A stretch of DNA of 64,000 bases from CAVYTF01 sp963708205 (lineage in GTDB: Bacteria; Bacteroidota; Bacteroidia; Chitinophagales; Chitinophagaceae): positions 1,488,001-1,552,000 of the forward strand of contig OY970196.1 of the NCBI GenBank assembly GCA_963708205.1, given 5' to 3'. Both the position numbers and the translations under genes were made by a program. Below are positions 1 to 9,050 of this stretch, one piece after another. Numbering within the stretch: the first letter of the stretch is position 1; the number at the start of each line of letters is the position of its first letter. Under the pieces are notes generated by a model. That model did not search any database and had not been told where the DNA came from. It was given only the letters and a program-made list of their open reading frames with translations.

Positions 1-563
1 AGAAAGTCATTGATCATTGCAGCTGTTATTACTAAGTTGCCAATTTTTGTGCGATGAATATTCATGTCCATCAATATTTTTACGATCACTGACAATGCTG
101 TGATGGAAAGTGCAGTACCTACAAACATCGCCGGTATTAACTTGTTAGTGCTTTGCCCTGCAAACAAACTATTATAAAAAAACCATACAGTTCCAAAACC
201 TAACAAAAACGGAAATAACAATCCTGTTAAACTTATTGAAGCTGCCTGCTTGCCTTGCTTTCTTATTTGTTTTAAACTTACTTCTGCCCCTGCTACAAAC
301 ATTAATAATATTACGCCAACATTTGCCAGTCCATCAAAAGCGCCATAAGCCCTTGGTTGGCTGATAAAAATTTCATTGAAGATTTTTGGGAAAGCAGAAC
401 CAAGCAATGATGGTCCGATAATAATGCCGGCAAGAATTTCACCGATAACAACAGGTTGATTAAACTTCCGGCACACTTCGCCCAGAAGCCTTGCTGCAAC
501 CAATATCACACTAACAATAATTAAAAAATTTAAAACTTCTGCGGAGGTTAGTCTTGAAACCAT
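1..563 (-). CDS. Kef-type cation/proton antiporter, N-terminal part (cut by window edge)
   Basis: Integral membrane cation:proton antiporter of the CPA2/Kef family; only about the first 187 residues are inside the window and the 3' end lies beyond position 1. The start ATG is at 561-563. Visible features are a first hydrophobic helix, the motif QPVVIGEILAGIIIGPSLLG typical of the family's first transmembrane pair, then GLANVGVILLMFVAGAE, another conserved helix, and a later helix ending near MINDF, where the ion-binding Asp of the family lies. A well-formed promoter lies 42 nt upstream and the gene diverges from kdsB. The transported ion cannot be told from this fragment. Confidence 0.85.
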   Translation of the reverse strand, partial: MVSRLTSAEVLNFLIIVSVILVAARLLGEVCRKFNQPVVIGEILAGIIIGPSLLGSAFPKIFNEIFISQPRAYGAFDGLANVGVILLMFVAGAEVSLKQIRKQGKQAASISLTGLLFPFLLGFGTVWFFYNSLFAGQSTNKLIPAMFVGTALSITALSVIVKILMDMNIHRTKIGNLVITAAMINDF

Positions 564-604
564 AAATTTAAATTTAGATGAGATAATTAGATTAAAAACA
601 CAAC

Positions 605-635
605 CAAAAATATCAGCTTTTTTATCTCCTACCAA
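605..635 (-). promoter_or_regulatory. Promoter of the antiporter gene
   Basis: On the minus strand the -7 box TATTTTTG (605-612) is preceded by TTG (633-635) with 20 nt between them. This is a full match to the Bacteroidota consensus TTG-N19-21-TANNTTTG. Expected transcription start is near 598, giving a leader of about 35 nt. Confidence 0.6.
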
Positions 636-696
636 ATTAATAGGAATTAATCATATTATTTTTTCATTAAAAAAAACGTTTGGCATCTTTGTATCA

Positions 697-1422
697 ATGA
701 AAAAAATTGCTTTCATACCAGCTCGTTATGCAGCTTCACGCTTTCCTGCAAAGCTTATGCAGTTGCTTGGAGATAAAACGGTGATTCTTCGAACGTATGA
801 AAATACATTAGCTACAAAATTGTTTGATGATGTTATTGTTGTTACTGACAGCGAAATAATTTTTAATGAAATAAAAAATAATGGTGGCAATGCAATGATG
901 AGTAAGAAGCAACATGAAAGCGGCAGCGACCGTATTGCAGAGGTTATTGCTGATATAAATGTTGATATTGTTATAAATGTACAGGGGGATGAACCTTTTG
1001 TAAAAAAAGAACCATTGCAAAAATTGCTTGATGTATTTGAAGATGATGAAATAGAAAAAATCCAGGTGGCAAGTTTGATGCAGGTTTTAAAAGATCCTCA
1101 ATTAGTAGCCGATGAAAATTACGTGAAAGTAGCTGTTGATAAGGATTTCCATGCACTGATGTTTAGCCGTTCAGCAATTCCCTATGCACGAAATAAAAAA
1201 ATTTCAATCACTTATTATGAACACATTGGCGTGTATGCATTTCGGAAAAATGTTTTGCTCAATTTTACAAATTGGCAGATGACGCCACTTGAAAGTGCTG
1301 AAAAAATAGAGTGTTTGCGCTATCTTGAAAATGGGGTTAAAATAAAAATGATAGAAGTTGATTATATGGGCGTAGAGATTGATACACCCGAAGATCTTAT
1401 TCGTGCAGCAAAATTTTTATAA
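697..1422 (+). CDS. kdsB: 3-deoxy-manno-octulosonate cytidylyltransferase (CMP-Kdo synthetase)
   Basis: Activates Kdo with CTP to CMP-Kdo in the cytoplasm for inner-core lipopolysaccharide synthesis. The 241-residue length is normal for KdsB. The N-terminal nucleotide-binding motif IPARYAASRFPAKL is present, followed by VVTDSEII, the KKQHESGSDRIAEV segment and the NVQGDEPF motif with its metal-binding Asp. The ATG start gives the usual N-terminus MKKIAFIPARY. A gene for the next protein begins 4 nt after the stop, so the two are probably cotranscribed. The presence of kdsB shows a Gram-negative outer membrane with Kdo. Confidence 0.95.
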   Translation: MKKIAFIPARYAASRFPAKLMQLLGDKTVILRTYENTLATKLFDDVIVVTDSEIIFNEIKNNGGNAMMSKKQHESGSDRIAEVIADINVDIVINVQGDEPFVKKEPLQKLLDVFEDDEIEKIQVASLMQVLKDPQLVADENYVKVAVDKDFHALMFSRSAIPYARNKKISITYYEHIGVYAFRKNVLLNFTNWQMTPLESAEKIECLRYLENGVKIKMIEVDYMGVEIDTPEDLIRAAKFL

Positions 1423-1426
1423 GAAG

Positions 1427-2215
1427 ATGTCCCTAACTTTTACATTAATCCAAACAAAACTTTTTTGGGAAGATAAAATTGCTAATCTGCAAATGCTCGA
1501 GCAAAAAATAAACAGCATTGAAGAGAAGACAGAAATTGTTTTATTGCCCGAAATGTTTTCAACAGGTTTTAGCATGCAGCCCGAAAAGGTTGCAGAAACA
1601 ATGGATGGAAAAACAATCGAATGGATGAAAAAAATTTCATCTCAAAAAAAAATTATTCTTAGCGGAAGTATTATAATTGAAGAGAATAAAAAATTTTATA
1701 ACCGCTTAATCTGGATGCTTCCAACCGGTGAATATGGATATTATGATAAACGTCATTTATTCGCTTTTGGTAATGAAGACAAATTTTATACCGCTGGTGA
1801 AAAGCGATTAATCACTTCAGTAAAGGGCTGGAAAATAAATTTGCAGGTTTGTTATGATCTTCGATTTCCTGTTTGGAGCCGCCAGCAAACACAAGCTGAG
1901 CCTGAGTTTGACGTGTTAGTCTATGTTGCAAATTGGCCTGAACGTCGTAATCATGCATGGAAAACGTTATTGCAGGCCCGCGCAATAGAAAACGAATGTT
2001 ATGTCATTGGCGTAAATCGTGTTGGCGATGATGATGACAAAATTTATCATAGCGGGGACAGCATGGTTATAGATCCCCTTGGAGAAATTTTATATCATAA
2101 AGAAAAAGAAGAAGAAATTTTTACAATCAGTTTGAAAAAAGAATTTTTAAATGACATAAGAAATAAATATCCATTCTGGAAAGATGCGGATGATTTTATA
2201 CTTCAGAATGATTAG
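1427..2215 (+). CDS. Nitrilase-superfamily amidohydrolase (omega-amidase/YafV type)
   Basis: Carbon-nitrogen hydrolase of about 262 residues. The catalytic Glu-Lys-Cys triad can be read as E in LLPEMFSTGF, K in YYDKRHLFAF and C in LQVCYDLRFPVW. The order and flanking residues match the omega-amidase (YafV/NIT2) branch, which hydrolyses alpha-keto acid amides such as 2-oxoglutaramate. The ATG at 1427, 4 nt after the kdsB stop, gives MSLTFTLIQ, which fits the family; an in-frame ATG at 1379 would lie inside kdsB and is not favoured. The exact substrate is not shown by the sequence. Confidence 0.88.
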   Translation: MSLTFTLIQTKLFWEDKIANLQMLEQKINSIEEKTEIVLLPEMFSTGFSMQPEKVAETMDGKTIEWMKKISSQKKIILSGSIIIEENKKFYNRLIWMLPTGEYGYYDKRHLFAFGNEDKFYTAGEKRLITSVKGWKINLQVCYDLRFPVWSRQQTQAEPEFDVLVYVANWPERRNHAWKTLLQARAIENECYVIGVNRVGDDDDKIYHSGDSMVIDPLGEILYHKEKEEEIFTISLKKEFLNDIRNKYPFWKDADDFILQND

Positions 2216-2293
2216 CAATCATCTCTCAAACTTTTTTCTTTTGAGTACGTATTTATAATTACTATTCCATGTATTTTTAAAGACACTATTTTA

Positions 2294-3157
2294 TTGTTAC
2301 AACGCTCAACCATACAACTGCTTCGGTTTCATTTCTCCTATTTTTTAATGCCCGTTTATTTTTTTGCGCTTAGCTGCATTGACAATATTAACTGGTTAAG
2401 AGCTTTATTAATTTTTATATTACTTCACTTTTTTTTATATCCTGCAAGTAATGGCTACAATAGTTTTATGGACAAAGATAAAGGTAGCATTGGGGCAATT
2501 GCAAAACCAATGCAACCAACAAAACAATTATTTTATACCACCATAGTAATGGATATTTTCGCGTCAGTGCTTTCATTTTTTATATCAACTATTTTTGCTG
2601 CTGCATTTATCTTTTATATTCTATGCTCAAGATTGTATAGTTATCGCGGTATTCGCCTGAAACGCTTTGCTCTATTGGGTTTTATAATAGTTGTGATTAA
2701 CCAGGGGGCGCTGATTTTTGCAATGGTTTATTATGGTGCATCTTCAATATTTTTTATTAACATGCCATTTCTTTGCATTGCAGCAGCTACTTTTTTAATC
2801 GGAGGATTTTATCCCATAACACAGGTTTACCAGCATGATGCAGATAAAAAAGATGGTGTAAAAACTATCAGCATGTTATTAGGCAAAAAAGGTACTTTTA
2901 TTTTTTGTGCAATTATGTATACCATTGCATTCGCATTGCTATTTTATTATTTTTATTCAATACATCTTTTAAAAGATTTTATTTTGCTGCAGTTATTTTT
3001 TATTCCTGTTATAGCAGTTTTTATAAAATGGGTTATAGAGATTTACAAAAATGAAGCAGCAGCAAATTTTAAACAAACGATGCGTATGAATATTGTTGCA
3101 GCCACATGTACTAACCTTGCATTTATCACCTTATTAATCATTCATCAATTTGGCTGA
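2294..3157 (+). CDS. UbiA-family prenyltransferase
   Basis: Integral membrane prenyltransferase of 287 residues with about eight hydrophobic segments. The first Asp-rich motif is NGYNSFMDKDKGS (residues 53-65) and the second is YQHDADKKDG (near residue 190); both bind the Mg-diphosphate of the prenyl donor in UbiA enzymes. It begins with a TTG codon, since no ATG gives the full N-terminal helix. Its last 8 nt overlap the type III polyketide synthase, so the two are translationally coupled. Context suggests that it prenylates a polyketide-derived aromatic ring. The acceptor and prenyl length are unknown, and a menaquinone or glycerol-phosphate acceptor cannot be excluded. Confidence 0.8.
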   Translation: MLQRSTIQLLRFHFSYFLMPVYFFALSCIDNINWLRALLIFILLHFFLYPASNGYNSFMDKDKGSIGAIAKPMQPTKQLFYTTIVMDIFASVLSFFISTIFAAAFIFYILCSRLYSYRGIRLKRFALLGFIIVVINQGALIFAMVYYGASSIFFINMPFLCIAAATFLIGGFYPITQVYQHDADKKDGVKTISMLLGKKGTFIFCAIMYTIAFALLFYYFYSIHLLKDFILLQLFFIPVIAVFIKWVIEIYKNEAAANFKQTMRMNIVAATCTNLAFITLLIIHQFG

Positions 3158-4235
3158 AATAATTTCAATAGGAACGTCATTGCCGCCCTATCGGCACAAT
3201 CAAAGTGATATTGTAGAGTTTATGCAGGAGGCTTATGCATTGGATGAAATAGAAAAAAGAAAACTTGCATTTGTATATGCGCGCAGTGCAATTAAATTTA
3301 GATATTCTGTTGTTGAAGATTTTAGTTTGCCGCGCAATGAATGGCGTTTTTGGCCCAAAGAAGGCAACGTATTTCCCACGCTTGATGCGCGTATGGAAAT
3401 GTATAAAAGAGAAGCATTGCCGTTATCAGTTAAGGCAGTCAATGCATGTATTGAAGGTTATATTTCCACGAAGGAAATCACGCATTTAATTACGGTAAGC
3501 TGCACCGGAATGAGTGCGCCGGGATTGGATCTGGAGATACTGGAAGAAATGAATTTGGCACCAGATATTTTTCGCACATCAGTAAATTTTATGGGTTGTT
3601 ATGCAGCAGTGCATGCGCTTAGAATAGGTAAAATGATTTGTGATACAGATAAAAATGCGAATGTTATCATTGTATCAACAGAGCTTTGTACACTTCATTT
3701 TCAGGAGCAATATACAAGTGATAATGTATCGAGCGGTTTGCTTTTTTCCGATGGATGCGCAGCAGTTTTGTTGTCTAATAATAATTACACAAAATCTTCT
3801 TTAAAACTTACAAACTTTTATTCATCGGTTGCCACGAAAGGCAAGCAGGATATGGCTTGGGAGATAAGCAGCAAAGGTTTTTTAATGACATTGAGCGGAT
3901 ATATTCCTAATCTCGTGGAAGAAGATATCGAAGGTCTTTTAGACCTTGCGCTTGAAAAAAGCGGTACGAAAAAAAATGAGATAACACATTGGTGCATACA
4001 TCCCGGTGGAAGAAAAATTTTAGATGCAATTCAGAAAAAATTAAACTTATCTGATGAAGACATAAAACTTTCGCGGGAGTCTTTATTTAATTATGGAAAC
4101 TTATCTTCTGCAAATATTTTATTTGTGCTGAAAGAAATTTTGGATAATTTAAAAAAGGGAGACAAAATAAAAATTTTTGGAGTTGCTTTCGGACCAGGAT
4201 TAACTATGGAAACATTGGTTGCAACTTCAGAATGA
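3150..4235 (+). CDS. Type III polyketide synthase (chalcone/stilbene synthase-like)
   Basis: Thiolase-fold decarboxylating condensing enzyme of 361 residues. The catalytic triad is visible: Cys150 in NFMGCYAAVHAL, His284 in HWCIHPGGRK and Asn317 in FNYGNLSSAN. The Cys-loop TVSCTGMSAPG and absence of an acyl carrier protein point to a type III PKS acting on CoA thioesters rather than a FabH ketosynthase. The start is TTG at 3150, inside the end of the UbiA gene; the stop overlaps the next ATG by 4 nt. In bacteria such enzymes make alkylresorcinols or alkylpyrones from long-chain acyl-CoA plus malonyl-CoA. With the methyltransferase and flavoprotein downstream, the order resembles the srsABC phenolic-lipid operon of Streptomyces (inference). 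Confidence 0.88.
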   Translation: MAEIISIGTSLPPYRHNQSDIVEFMQEAYALDEIEKRKLAFVYARSAIKFRYSVVEDFSLPRNEWRFWPKEGNVFPTLDARMEMYKREALPLSVKAVNACIEGYISTKEITHLITVSCTGMSAPGLDLEILEEMNLAPDIFRTSVNFMGCYAAVHALRIGKMICDTDKNANVIIVSTELCTLHFQEQYTSDNVSSGLLFSDGCAAVLLSNNNYTKSSLKLTNFYSSVATKGKQDMAWEISSKGFLMTLSGYIPNLVEEDIEGLLDLALEKSGTKKNEITHWCIHPGGRKILDAIQKKLNLSDEDIKLSRESLFNYGNLSSANILFVLKEILDNLKKGDKIKIFGVAFGPGLTMETLVATSE

Positions 4236-4930
4236 ACTTCCGGCAACGTTCATATCAGCCAGAATTATTGGACAAAGAAAACATCCCTTTTGAGGATATA
4301 GAAAAGAATATGCAGGAATTGAATTTTATCAACACTTATCTTGGTGGTCATAAAATTTCTATTAAAGGTTTAAAAAAAATAATCGGTCACAATAAGCAGA
4401 TTTCTATTTGTGAAATTGGTTGCGGTGGCGGAGATAATTTATTTGCACTTTTAAAATTTTGCAATAAAAAAAATATCAAAACCCAATTAACAGGAATTGA
4501 TATAAACCAGGCCTGCATTCGGTTTGCAAAGAAAAATGAGGCTTTAAAAAAAAAGGTAACCTTCATTGCAAGTGATTATAAGCTTCTCACTTTTCAAGAA
4601 AAACCTGACATAATTTTTTCAAGTTTATTTTGCCATCATTTTAGTGAAGAAGAAATAATACATCAAATAAAATGGATGAAGAATAATTGCCAACTTGGTT
4701 TTTTTATTAATGATCTTCAACGAAACTTCATTGCATATTTTTTGATCAAAACGCTCACCAGAATTTTTTCAAACTCTTATTTGGTAAAGAATGATGCGCC
4801 ATTAAGCGTTGCCAAAAGCCTTACAAAAAAAGAATGGCAAAACATTTTTGATAAAGCAAAAATCAAAAATTATGAAATAAGATGGCAATGGGCATTTCGC
4901 TATTTAATTACTTATAAACATGCCGAATAA
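4232..4930 (+). CDS. Class I SAM-dependent methyltransferase of the PKS cluster
   Basis: Methyltransferase of 232 residues. The SAM-binding motif I is EIGCGGGDN (residues 61-69), followed by an acidic end of strand 2 at GIDINQACI and by DIIFSSLFCHHF, a motif IV region. The start overlaps the PKS stop as ATGA, and the 3' end overlaps the flavoprotein gene by 11 nt. It is therefore the third gene of one translation-coupled operon. It likely methylates the oxygen or ring carbon of the PKS product, as the SrsB-type enzyme does; this is inferred from context only. Confidence 0.82.
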   Translation: MNFRQRSYQPELLDKENIPFEDIEKNMQELNFINTYLGGHKISIKGLKKIIGHNKQISICEIGCGGGDNLFALLKFCNKKNIKTQLTGIDINQACIRFAKKNEALKKKVTFIASDYKLLTFQEKPDIIFSSLFCHHFSEEEIIHQIKWMKNNCQLGFFINDLQRNFIAYFLIKTLTRIFSNSYLVKNDAPLSVAKSLTKKEWQNIFDKAKIKNYEIRWQWAFRYLITYKHAE

Positions 4931-6056
4931 TTTTTTTGATATTGCTATAATTGGTGGTGGACTTGCCGGATTATCTTTAGCAATACAGGCAGCGAAGAAG
5001 GATTATAAAGTTGTTTTGTTTGAGAAAGAAATTTATCCGTTTCATAAAGTTTGCGGAGAATATATAAGTAATGAAAGCCTTGATTTTATTAAGCTTTTAG
5101 GCGTTCCATTAAATAATTACAATCTTCCCTCTATCAATAAATTAAATATTTCTGATGCAAAAGGAAGGCAATATAGTTTTGATTTGCCTTTAGGTGGTTT
5201 TGGTATTAGCCGTTATAAATTAGATAATGAATTATACAAAATTGCGCAGCAAAAAGGTGTGCAAATTTTTATTGAAACAAAAGTGATTAATGTTGAATTC
5301 AAAGATCATGTTTTCATAATCTATACTTCTTCCGGAGATTTTAATGCTAAAGTTGCGATAGGAAGTTTTGGTAAAAAAAGCAATCTTGATATAAAATTAA
5401 ACCGCTTTTTTTCTGTTGCAAAACCTGATAAACTCAACAATTTTATTGGCGTAAAATATCACATCAAATATCATCAGCCAACTGAAATAATTTCTCTGCA
5501 TAATTTTAAGAATGGTTACTGCGGCATTTCCAATATTGAAAATGATAAATGCTGTCTTTGTTACTTAACGACGGCTGAAAACTTAAAACAAAATCAAAAC
5601 TCGGTTAAGGTTTTAGAACAGCAAGCGCTATGGCAAAACCCTTTGCTGGAAAGGATCTTCAGCAATGCAGAATTTTTATATGAAGCACCGCTAACAATTT
5701 CTCAAATAAGTTTTGATAAAAAAACACAGATAGAAAATCATATTTTAATGCTGGGTGATGCTGCAGGAATGATCACGCCACTTTGCGGCAATGGAATGAG
5801 TATGGCTTTGCATTCATCCAAAATTGCTTTTGCAAATGTTGACAATTTTTTAAAGAAAAGAATTTCGAGAAAGCAAATGGAAAATAATTATGAATTGCAA
5901 TGGAAGCAGCATTTTTCAAGACGATTACAAACGGGAAGAATAGTGCAGCGTTTTTTTGGTAATGAAACTTCAACAGCATTTTTTTTAAAATTGATGAATA
6001 CTATTCCTTTCATTGCAAAGCAAATCATTCAATCAACCCATGGAAAATCTTTTTAA
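4920..6056 (+). CDS. FAD-dependent oxidoreductase/monooxygenase of the PKS cluster
   Basis: Flavoprotein of 378 residues. The dinucleotide-binding motif IIGGGLAGLSLA lies at the N-terminus, with the ribose-binding Glu in VVLFEKE. The second FAD motif MLGDAAGMITPLCGNGMSMA lies near residue 280. A KVCGEYIS motif after the first strand is shared with geranylgeranyl-reductase-like and UbiH-like flavoproteins. It overlaps the methyltransferase by 11 nt and closes the four-gene cluster, converging with the di-heme oxidoreductase 5 nt away. Likely role: ring hydroxylation, making a quinol or quinone, or reduction of a prenyl chain. The two cannot be separated by eye. Confidence 0.82.
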   Translation: MPNNFFDIAIIGGGLAGLSLAIQAAKKDYKVVLFEKEIYPFHKVCGEYISNESLDFIKLLGVPLNNYNLPSINKLNISDAKGRQYSFDLPLGGFGISRYKLDNELYKIAQQKGVQIFIETKVINVEFKDHVFIIYTSSGDFNAKVAIGSFGKKSNLDIKLNRFFSVAKPDKLNNFIGVKYHIKYHQPTEIISLHNFKNGYCGISNIENDKCCLCYLTTAENLKQNQNSVKVLEQQALWQNPLLERIFSNAEFLYEAPLTISQISFDKKTQIENHILMLGDAAGMITPLCGNGMSMALHSSKIAFANVDNFLKKRISRKQMENNYELQWKQHFSRRLQTGRIVQRFFGNETSTAFFLKLMNTIPFIAKQIIQSTHGKSF

Positions 6057-6061
6057 TCTTT

Positions 6062-7441
6062 CTACAAAGAATTCAAAAATTTTATCACTCTTGCTCTGTC
6101 AGCACTATTAAGTTGCATAAATTGGTGCTTGGATTTTGCAGCTTCTCCATCATGCCATAAAATTGCTTCTTCAAGCGTATTCGCGCGACCATCATGCAAA
6201 TAATAAGGCGTTCCATTTGTTATAGAAAATAATCCAACACCCCACAATGGCGCGGTTCTCCACTCACTTCCGCTTGCTAAAAAATCAGTTCTGTTATCAG
6301 CCAAACCGGGACCCATATCATGAACAAGCAAATCTGTATATGGATGAATTCGTTGATTACTTAAATAACTTGCAGTAACATCAATACCTGTTTGCACACT
6401 TGGCCTGTGGCAGCCAACGCAATTTATTTGCGTAAATAAAATCTGCCCGCGCTGCACATCAGGATCTGTAATATTTCTACGCGCGGGAACAGCTAAAGTC
6501 TTTACATAAAATACAACATCATTCAACAAACTATCTACCAACTCAGGAGAAACATCACCATGCACAACACTCATCTGAGGCTGCCCAAAAGCACTTTCCT
6601 GAGTAAGTGCATAACTTGTGATACCCATATCCTGCAAATAAGCCGAAGCTATCTGCATTAAAAGCGTTGCTGAGTTTGCTTTCCAGCCAAATCTTCCTAC
6701 CTCAATCTTTTTACTTACAGAATCAAAAACATAATTTGCTTTTCCTGTAATGCCATCTCCGTTTGCATCAGTAGGATCTTGAAAAGAAAGAATAGTGCTT
6801 TCAGGAATATCTTCTAATAAGCCCAAACCAACCATTGGTGGTGCAAGCCTTGGAGAAATAAAATAATTTGCTGGTAATGAAATGTAAGGATTTTGAACTG
6901 TATAATTTGGTTTATGTAATATAACAGTAGTGCCGTCAGGATAAGTAACAGGCAAATCAGTATAAGCAATATTTATATGCGCTTCAGGTTGCGCACCAAG
7001 TACAGCCTGGTCTTGCAATTGCACGCCAAAGCCAGGAATTGGATTTGGTCCGCCATGATTATCTGTTCCGGGAATACTAACGCGAAATAATAATCCCGAA
7101 TTGCTGAAGCCCGCTGTTGGTAAGCCTTCGCCATCATTGCGATGGCAATTAACACACGCTACATTATTATAAATTGGACCGAGCCCTGTAAATTTTGGCG
7201 ATGGCGGAGCAACAAAAACCTGGCTAAAAGTTTCATCGCCGATCTCATGTACAAATTGATCGCGGAAATCAAGATTGTTAACAGGATTGCTGAATGCATG
7301 AGAAGTTGCATCGAACACAGTTGCATCTCCGCCGCTCAGTCTATCATCATAACCGGAATCAGGAAATATACCTGCTTTATTGCACATGCTAAAAGCGCAA
7401 ACGCACATCATTATAAAGCTTATGATATAAAATTTTTTCAT
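6062..7441 (-). CDS. Di-heme oxidoreductase family lipoprotein (DUF1111/DHOR)
   Basis: Envelope c-type cytochrome of 459 residues. Two heme-attachment motifs are clear: CVNCH at 96-100 and CVGCH at 341-345. The second lies in a cytochrome-c-peroxidase-like domain that continues to an ALWGVGLF and YYLHDGRA segment typical of DUF1111. The N-terminal hydrophobic stretch ends in FSMC (Cys20), a loose lipobox, so it is probably a periplasmic lipoprotein. It is the last gene of the porin-Rieske-imelysin-DHOR operon, 4 nt after imelysin. Linked imelysin and DUF1111 genes are known in iron-regulated loci of Pseudomonas, suggesting a redox step in metal handling. Confidence 0.9.
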   Translation of the reverse strand: MKKFYIISFIMMCVCAFSMCNKAGIFPDSGYDDRLSGGDATVFDATSHAFSNPVNNLDFRDQFVHEIGDETFSQVFVAPPSPKFTGLGPIYNNVACVNCHRNDGEGLPTAGFSNSGLLFRVSIPGTDNHGGPNPIPGFGVQLQDQAVLGAQPEAHINIAYTDLPVTYPDGTTVILHKPNYTVQNPYISLPANYFISPRLAPPMVGLGLLEDIPESTILSFQDPTDANGDGITGKANYVFDSVSKKIEVGRFGWKANSATLLMQIASAYLQDMGITSYALTQESAFGQPQMSVVHGDVSPELVDSLLNDVVFYVKTLAVPARRNITDPDVQRGQILFTQINCVGCHRPSVQTGIDVTASYLSNQRIHPYTDLLVHDMGPGLADNRTDFLASGSEWRTAPLWGVGLFSITNGTPYYLHDGRANTLEEAILWHDGEAAKSKHQFMQLNSADRARVIKFLNSL

Positions 7442-7445
7442 TTAA

Positions 7446-8513
7446 TTAATCCACTACATTTTGCGTGATAAAGTTTGTAACATCATTATCCAATAAAACT
7501 TTTAAAGAATTTAGTTGTTGCATCGTTTGTTGTATCTGTACACGCTGATAAAAAATTGCTTCCTCATATCTGTCAGTAATATTATCAAAGGAGTTTATTG
7601 CACTTGTAAGTTGCGCCTGCACTTGATTGTCAAGACTTTTATCTTTTGCAGCGATTAAATCTTTAAGTCCTGTATTTCCATTCAATCCCAAATAAACATT
7701 TCTTATACCGATGATATTATTTTTAAAATCGCTTAATGTATTTCCTGAATAAGGAGATTCTGTAAGAAAAGAATCTTTAGCGACATAAGGATTATACATT
7801 TTTTCTGAAGCCACTTCATTGCAGATATCACTCATTGCACCAACAAGTGTCAAAAACAAATCTCTTTTTGTTTGATATGTAATACTGCCACTTCCAGCAG
7901 TAATAATTTGTTCTGAATAATCTATCGGAGCAGATGTCCAGCTCTGATATAATAGTTGAACATTGTTAAATAAAATATCTGCTGAAAGGCTTACCAGGTA
8001 TTGCTTTTCACGCGCAGTAATATTTGCTGCAGTCCGTGTATTGCCGACACCAAATATTAAATATTCTATTGGATGATAACCGCGAAGCGTCTGAGGCAAA
8101 ACCTCTATATCAGTTAATTGCAAAGGATTATTACTCGCCAATAATGAATCTAATTGTGTGTAATCAGTTGGCCATGTATCTGTGTTTGGATCGTAATTAT
8201 CATCTTCTACAGGTCCGAATAAAAAACCTTCGCACTGCTCCCAAATGGTGCGAATATTGCGCCACGAAGCTTGTGCAGCATAAAGATTTTCATCTGTTGT
8301 AGCTGCATTCAATGTTTGGATAGAATTATTGAGCGCTACGGCAGCGTTCGTAAGATTGCTGTATTGCGGCAATGCCGTATTGTTTACAAAACCAGTGATT
8401 ACTTTTTGCTCAGTGCTATCAAAATCTGATGAACTCACTGTTACCTCAGCTTTGTGACATGCAGAGAAGAATAAAATTATAAACGCACCTGAAAAAAAAG
8501 AAATCCTTTTCAC
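7446..8513 (-). CDS. Imelysin-family lipoprotein (peptidase M75-like domain)
   Basis: Surface or periplasmic protein of 355 residues of the imelysin family, which despite the peptidase name is mostly linked with iron or other metal uptake. The signature GxHxxE is seen as GYHPIE at 145-150. The signal sequence ends with FSAC (Cys19), indicating a lipoprotein. The coding region lies 4 nt from the Rieske gene and 4 nt from the di-heme oxidoreductase, so all three are made together. No protease motif other than GxHxxE is visible. A metal-binding rather than insulin-cleaving role is favoured. Confidence 0.9.
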   Translation of the reverse strand: MKRISFFSGAFIILFFSACHKAEVTVSSSDFDSTEQKVITGFVNNTALPQYSNLTNAAVALNNSIQTLNAATTDENLYAAQASWRNIRTIWEQCEGFLFGPVEDDNYDPNTDTWPTDYTQLDSLLASNNPLQLTDIEVLPQTLRGYHPIEYLIFGVGNTRTAANITAREKQYLVSLSADILFNNVQLLYQSWTSAPIDYSEQIITAGSGSITYQTKRDLFLTLVGAMSDICNEVASEKMYNPYVAKDSFLTESPYSGNTLSDFKNNIIGIRNVYLGLNGNTGLKDLIAAKDKSLDNQVQAQLTSAINSFDNITDRYEEAIFYQRVQIQQTMQQLNSLKVLLDNDVTNFITQNVVD

Positions 8514-8517
8514 TTAT

Positions 8518-8949
8518 TTATGAGTTGACGTAAATTATTAACTGATCATTTTTTATAATCGTTTTGTAGCGTTGCAAAGGTTCATTTGCCGGTCCATGCG
8601 TTACGTTTCCATCTTTATCAAACTGGCTTCCATGAAGGCTGCAGGTATAGCCATTGCCTGAAGCAGTAAGCTGATTATCCTGGTGTGTACATTGCAATAA
8701 CAAAGCTTCATATTTATCATTAGATTTTTTTTGAATAGCAATATCATACAATGAACCCTTTGGATGAATGATCTGCAAGCCGGAAGAACTGATAGAATTT
8801 ATGGGTAATGTAATTGCGTTATTTACAACATCGGTTTGTAAAGTTTTCATGGCTGCGTGACTGCAGGATGCAAGTGTCGGCAGTATGTAGCCTGCGGCAG
8901 CAAGCATACAAATATTGCATGATGATTGAAAAAATTTTCTACGTTCCAT
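8518..8949 (-). CDS. Rieske [2Fe-2S] lipoprotein
   Basis: Small electron-transfer protein of 143 residues. The Rieske cluster ligands are C87-T-H89 and C103-S-L-H106, and the fold continues with GSQFDKDGNVTHGPA, the usual proline-loop region. The N-terminus MERRKFFQSS has a twin-arginine-like motif and the hydrophobic segment ends in TLASC. It is thus likely folded in the cytoplasm, exported by Tat and lipidated. It is not fused to a cytochrome b subunit and is surrounded by imelysin and porin genes, so it probably passes electrons to the di-heme oxidoreductase of the same operon rather than serving a bc1 complex. Confidence 0.9.
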   Translation of the reverse strand: MERRKFFQSSCNICMLAAAGYILPTLASCSHAAMKTLQTDVVNNAITLPINSISSSGLQIIHPKGSLYDIAIQKKSNDKYEALLLQCTHQDNQLTASGNGYTCSLHGSQFDKDGNVTHGPANEPLQRYKTIIKNDQLIIYVNS

Positions 8950-8982
8950 AATTTATTTTTTTGCTCAATGCTTAAGAGAAAT

Positions 8983-9000
8983 TTGAACGGAGCGTCGCAA
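8983..9000. repeat. Short dispersed repeat, 18-nt exact copy (member 1)
   Basis: TTGAACGGAGCGTCGCAA occurs here and, letter for letter, at 35178-35195. It is followed here by CGATG, as in the longer copy at 10733-10794, and contains the near-palindromic core GCGTCGC. It lies in the 100-nt gap between the porin and Rieske genes. Confidence 0.6.
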
Positions 9001-9050
9001 CGATGTTTTAATTCGTATTCTGCAGACGACCTACAAAATTTGCTTTTTTA

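Noticed and set aside
1379..1426. Upstream ATG for the nitrilase gene
   Set aside because: It lies within kdsB; the ATG at 1427 gives the conserved N-terminus and normal length.
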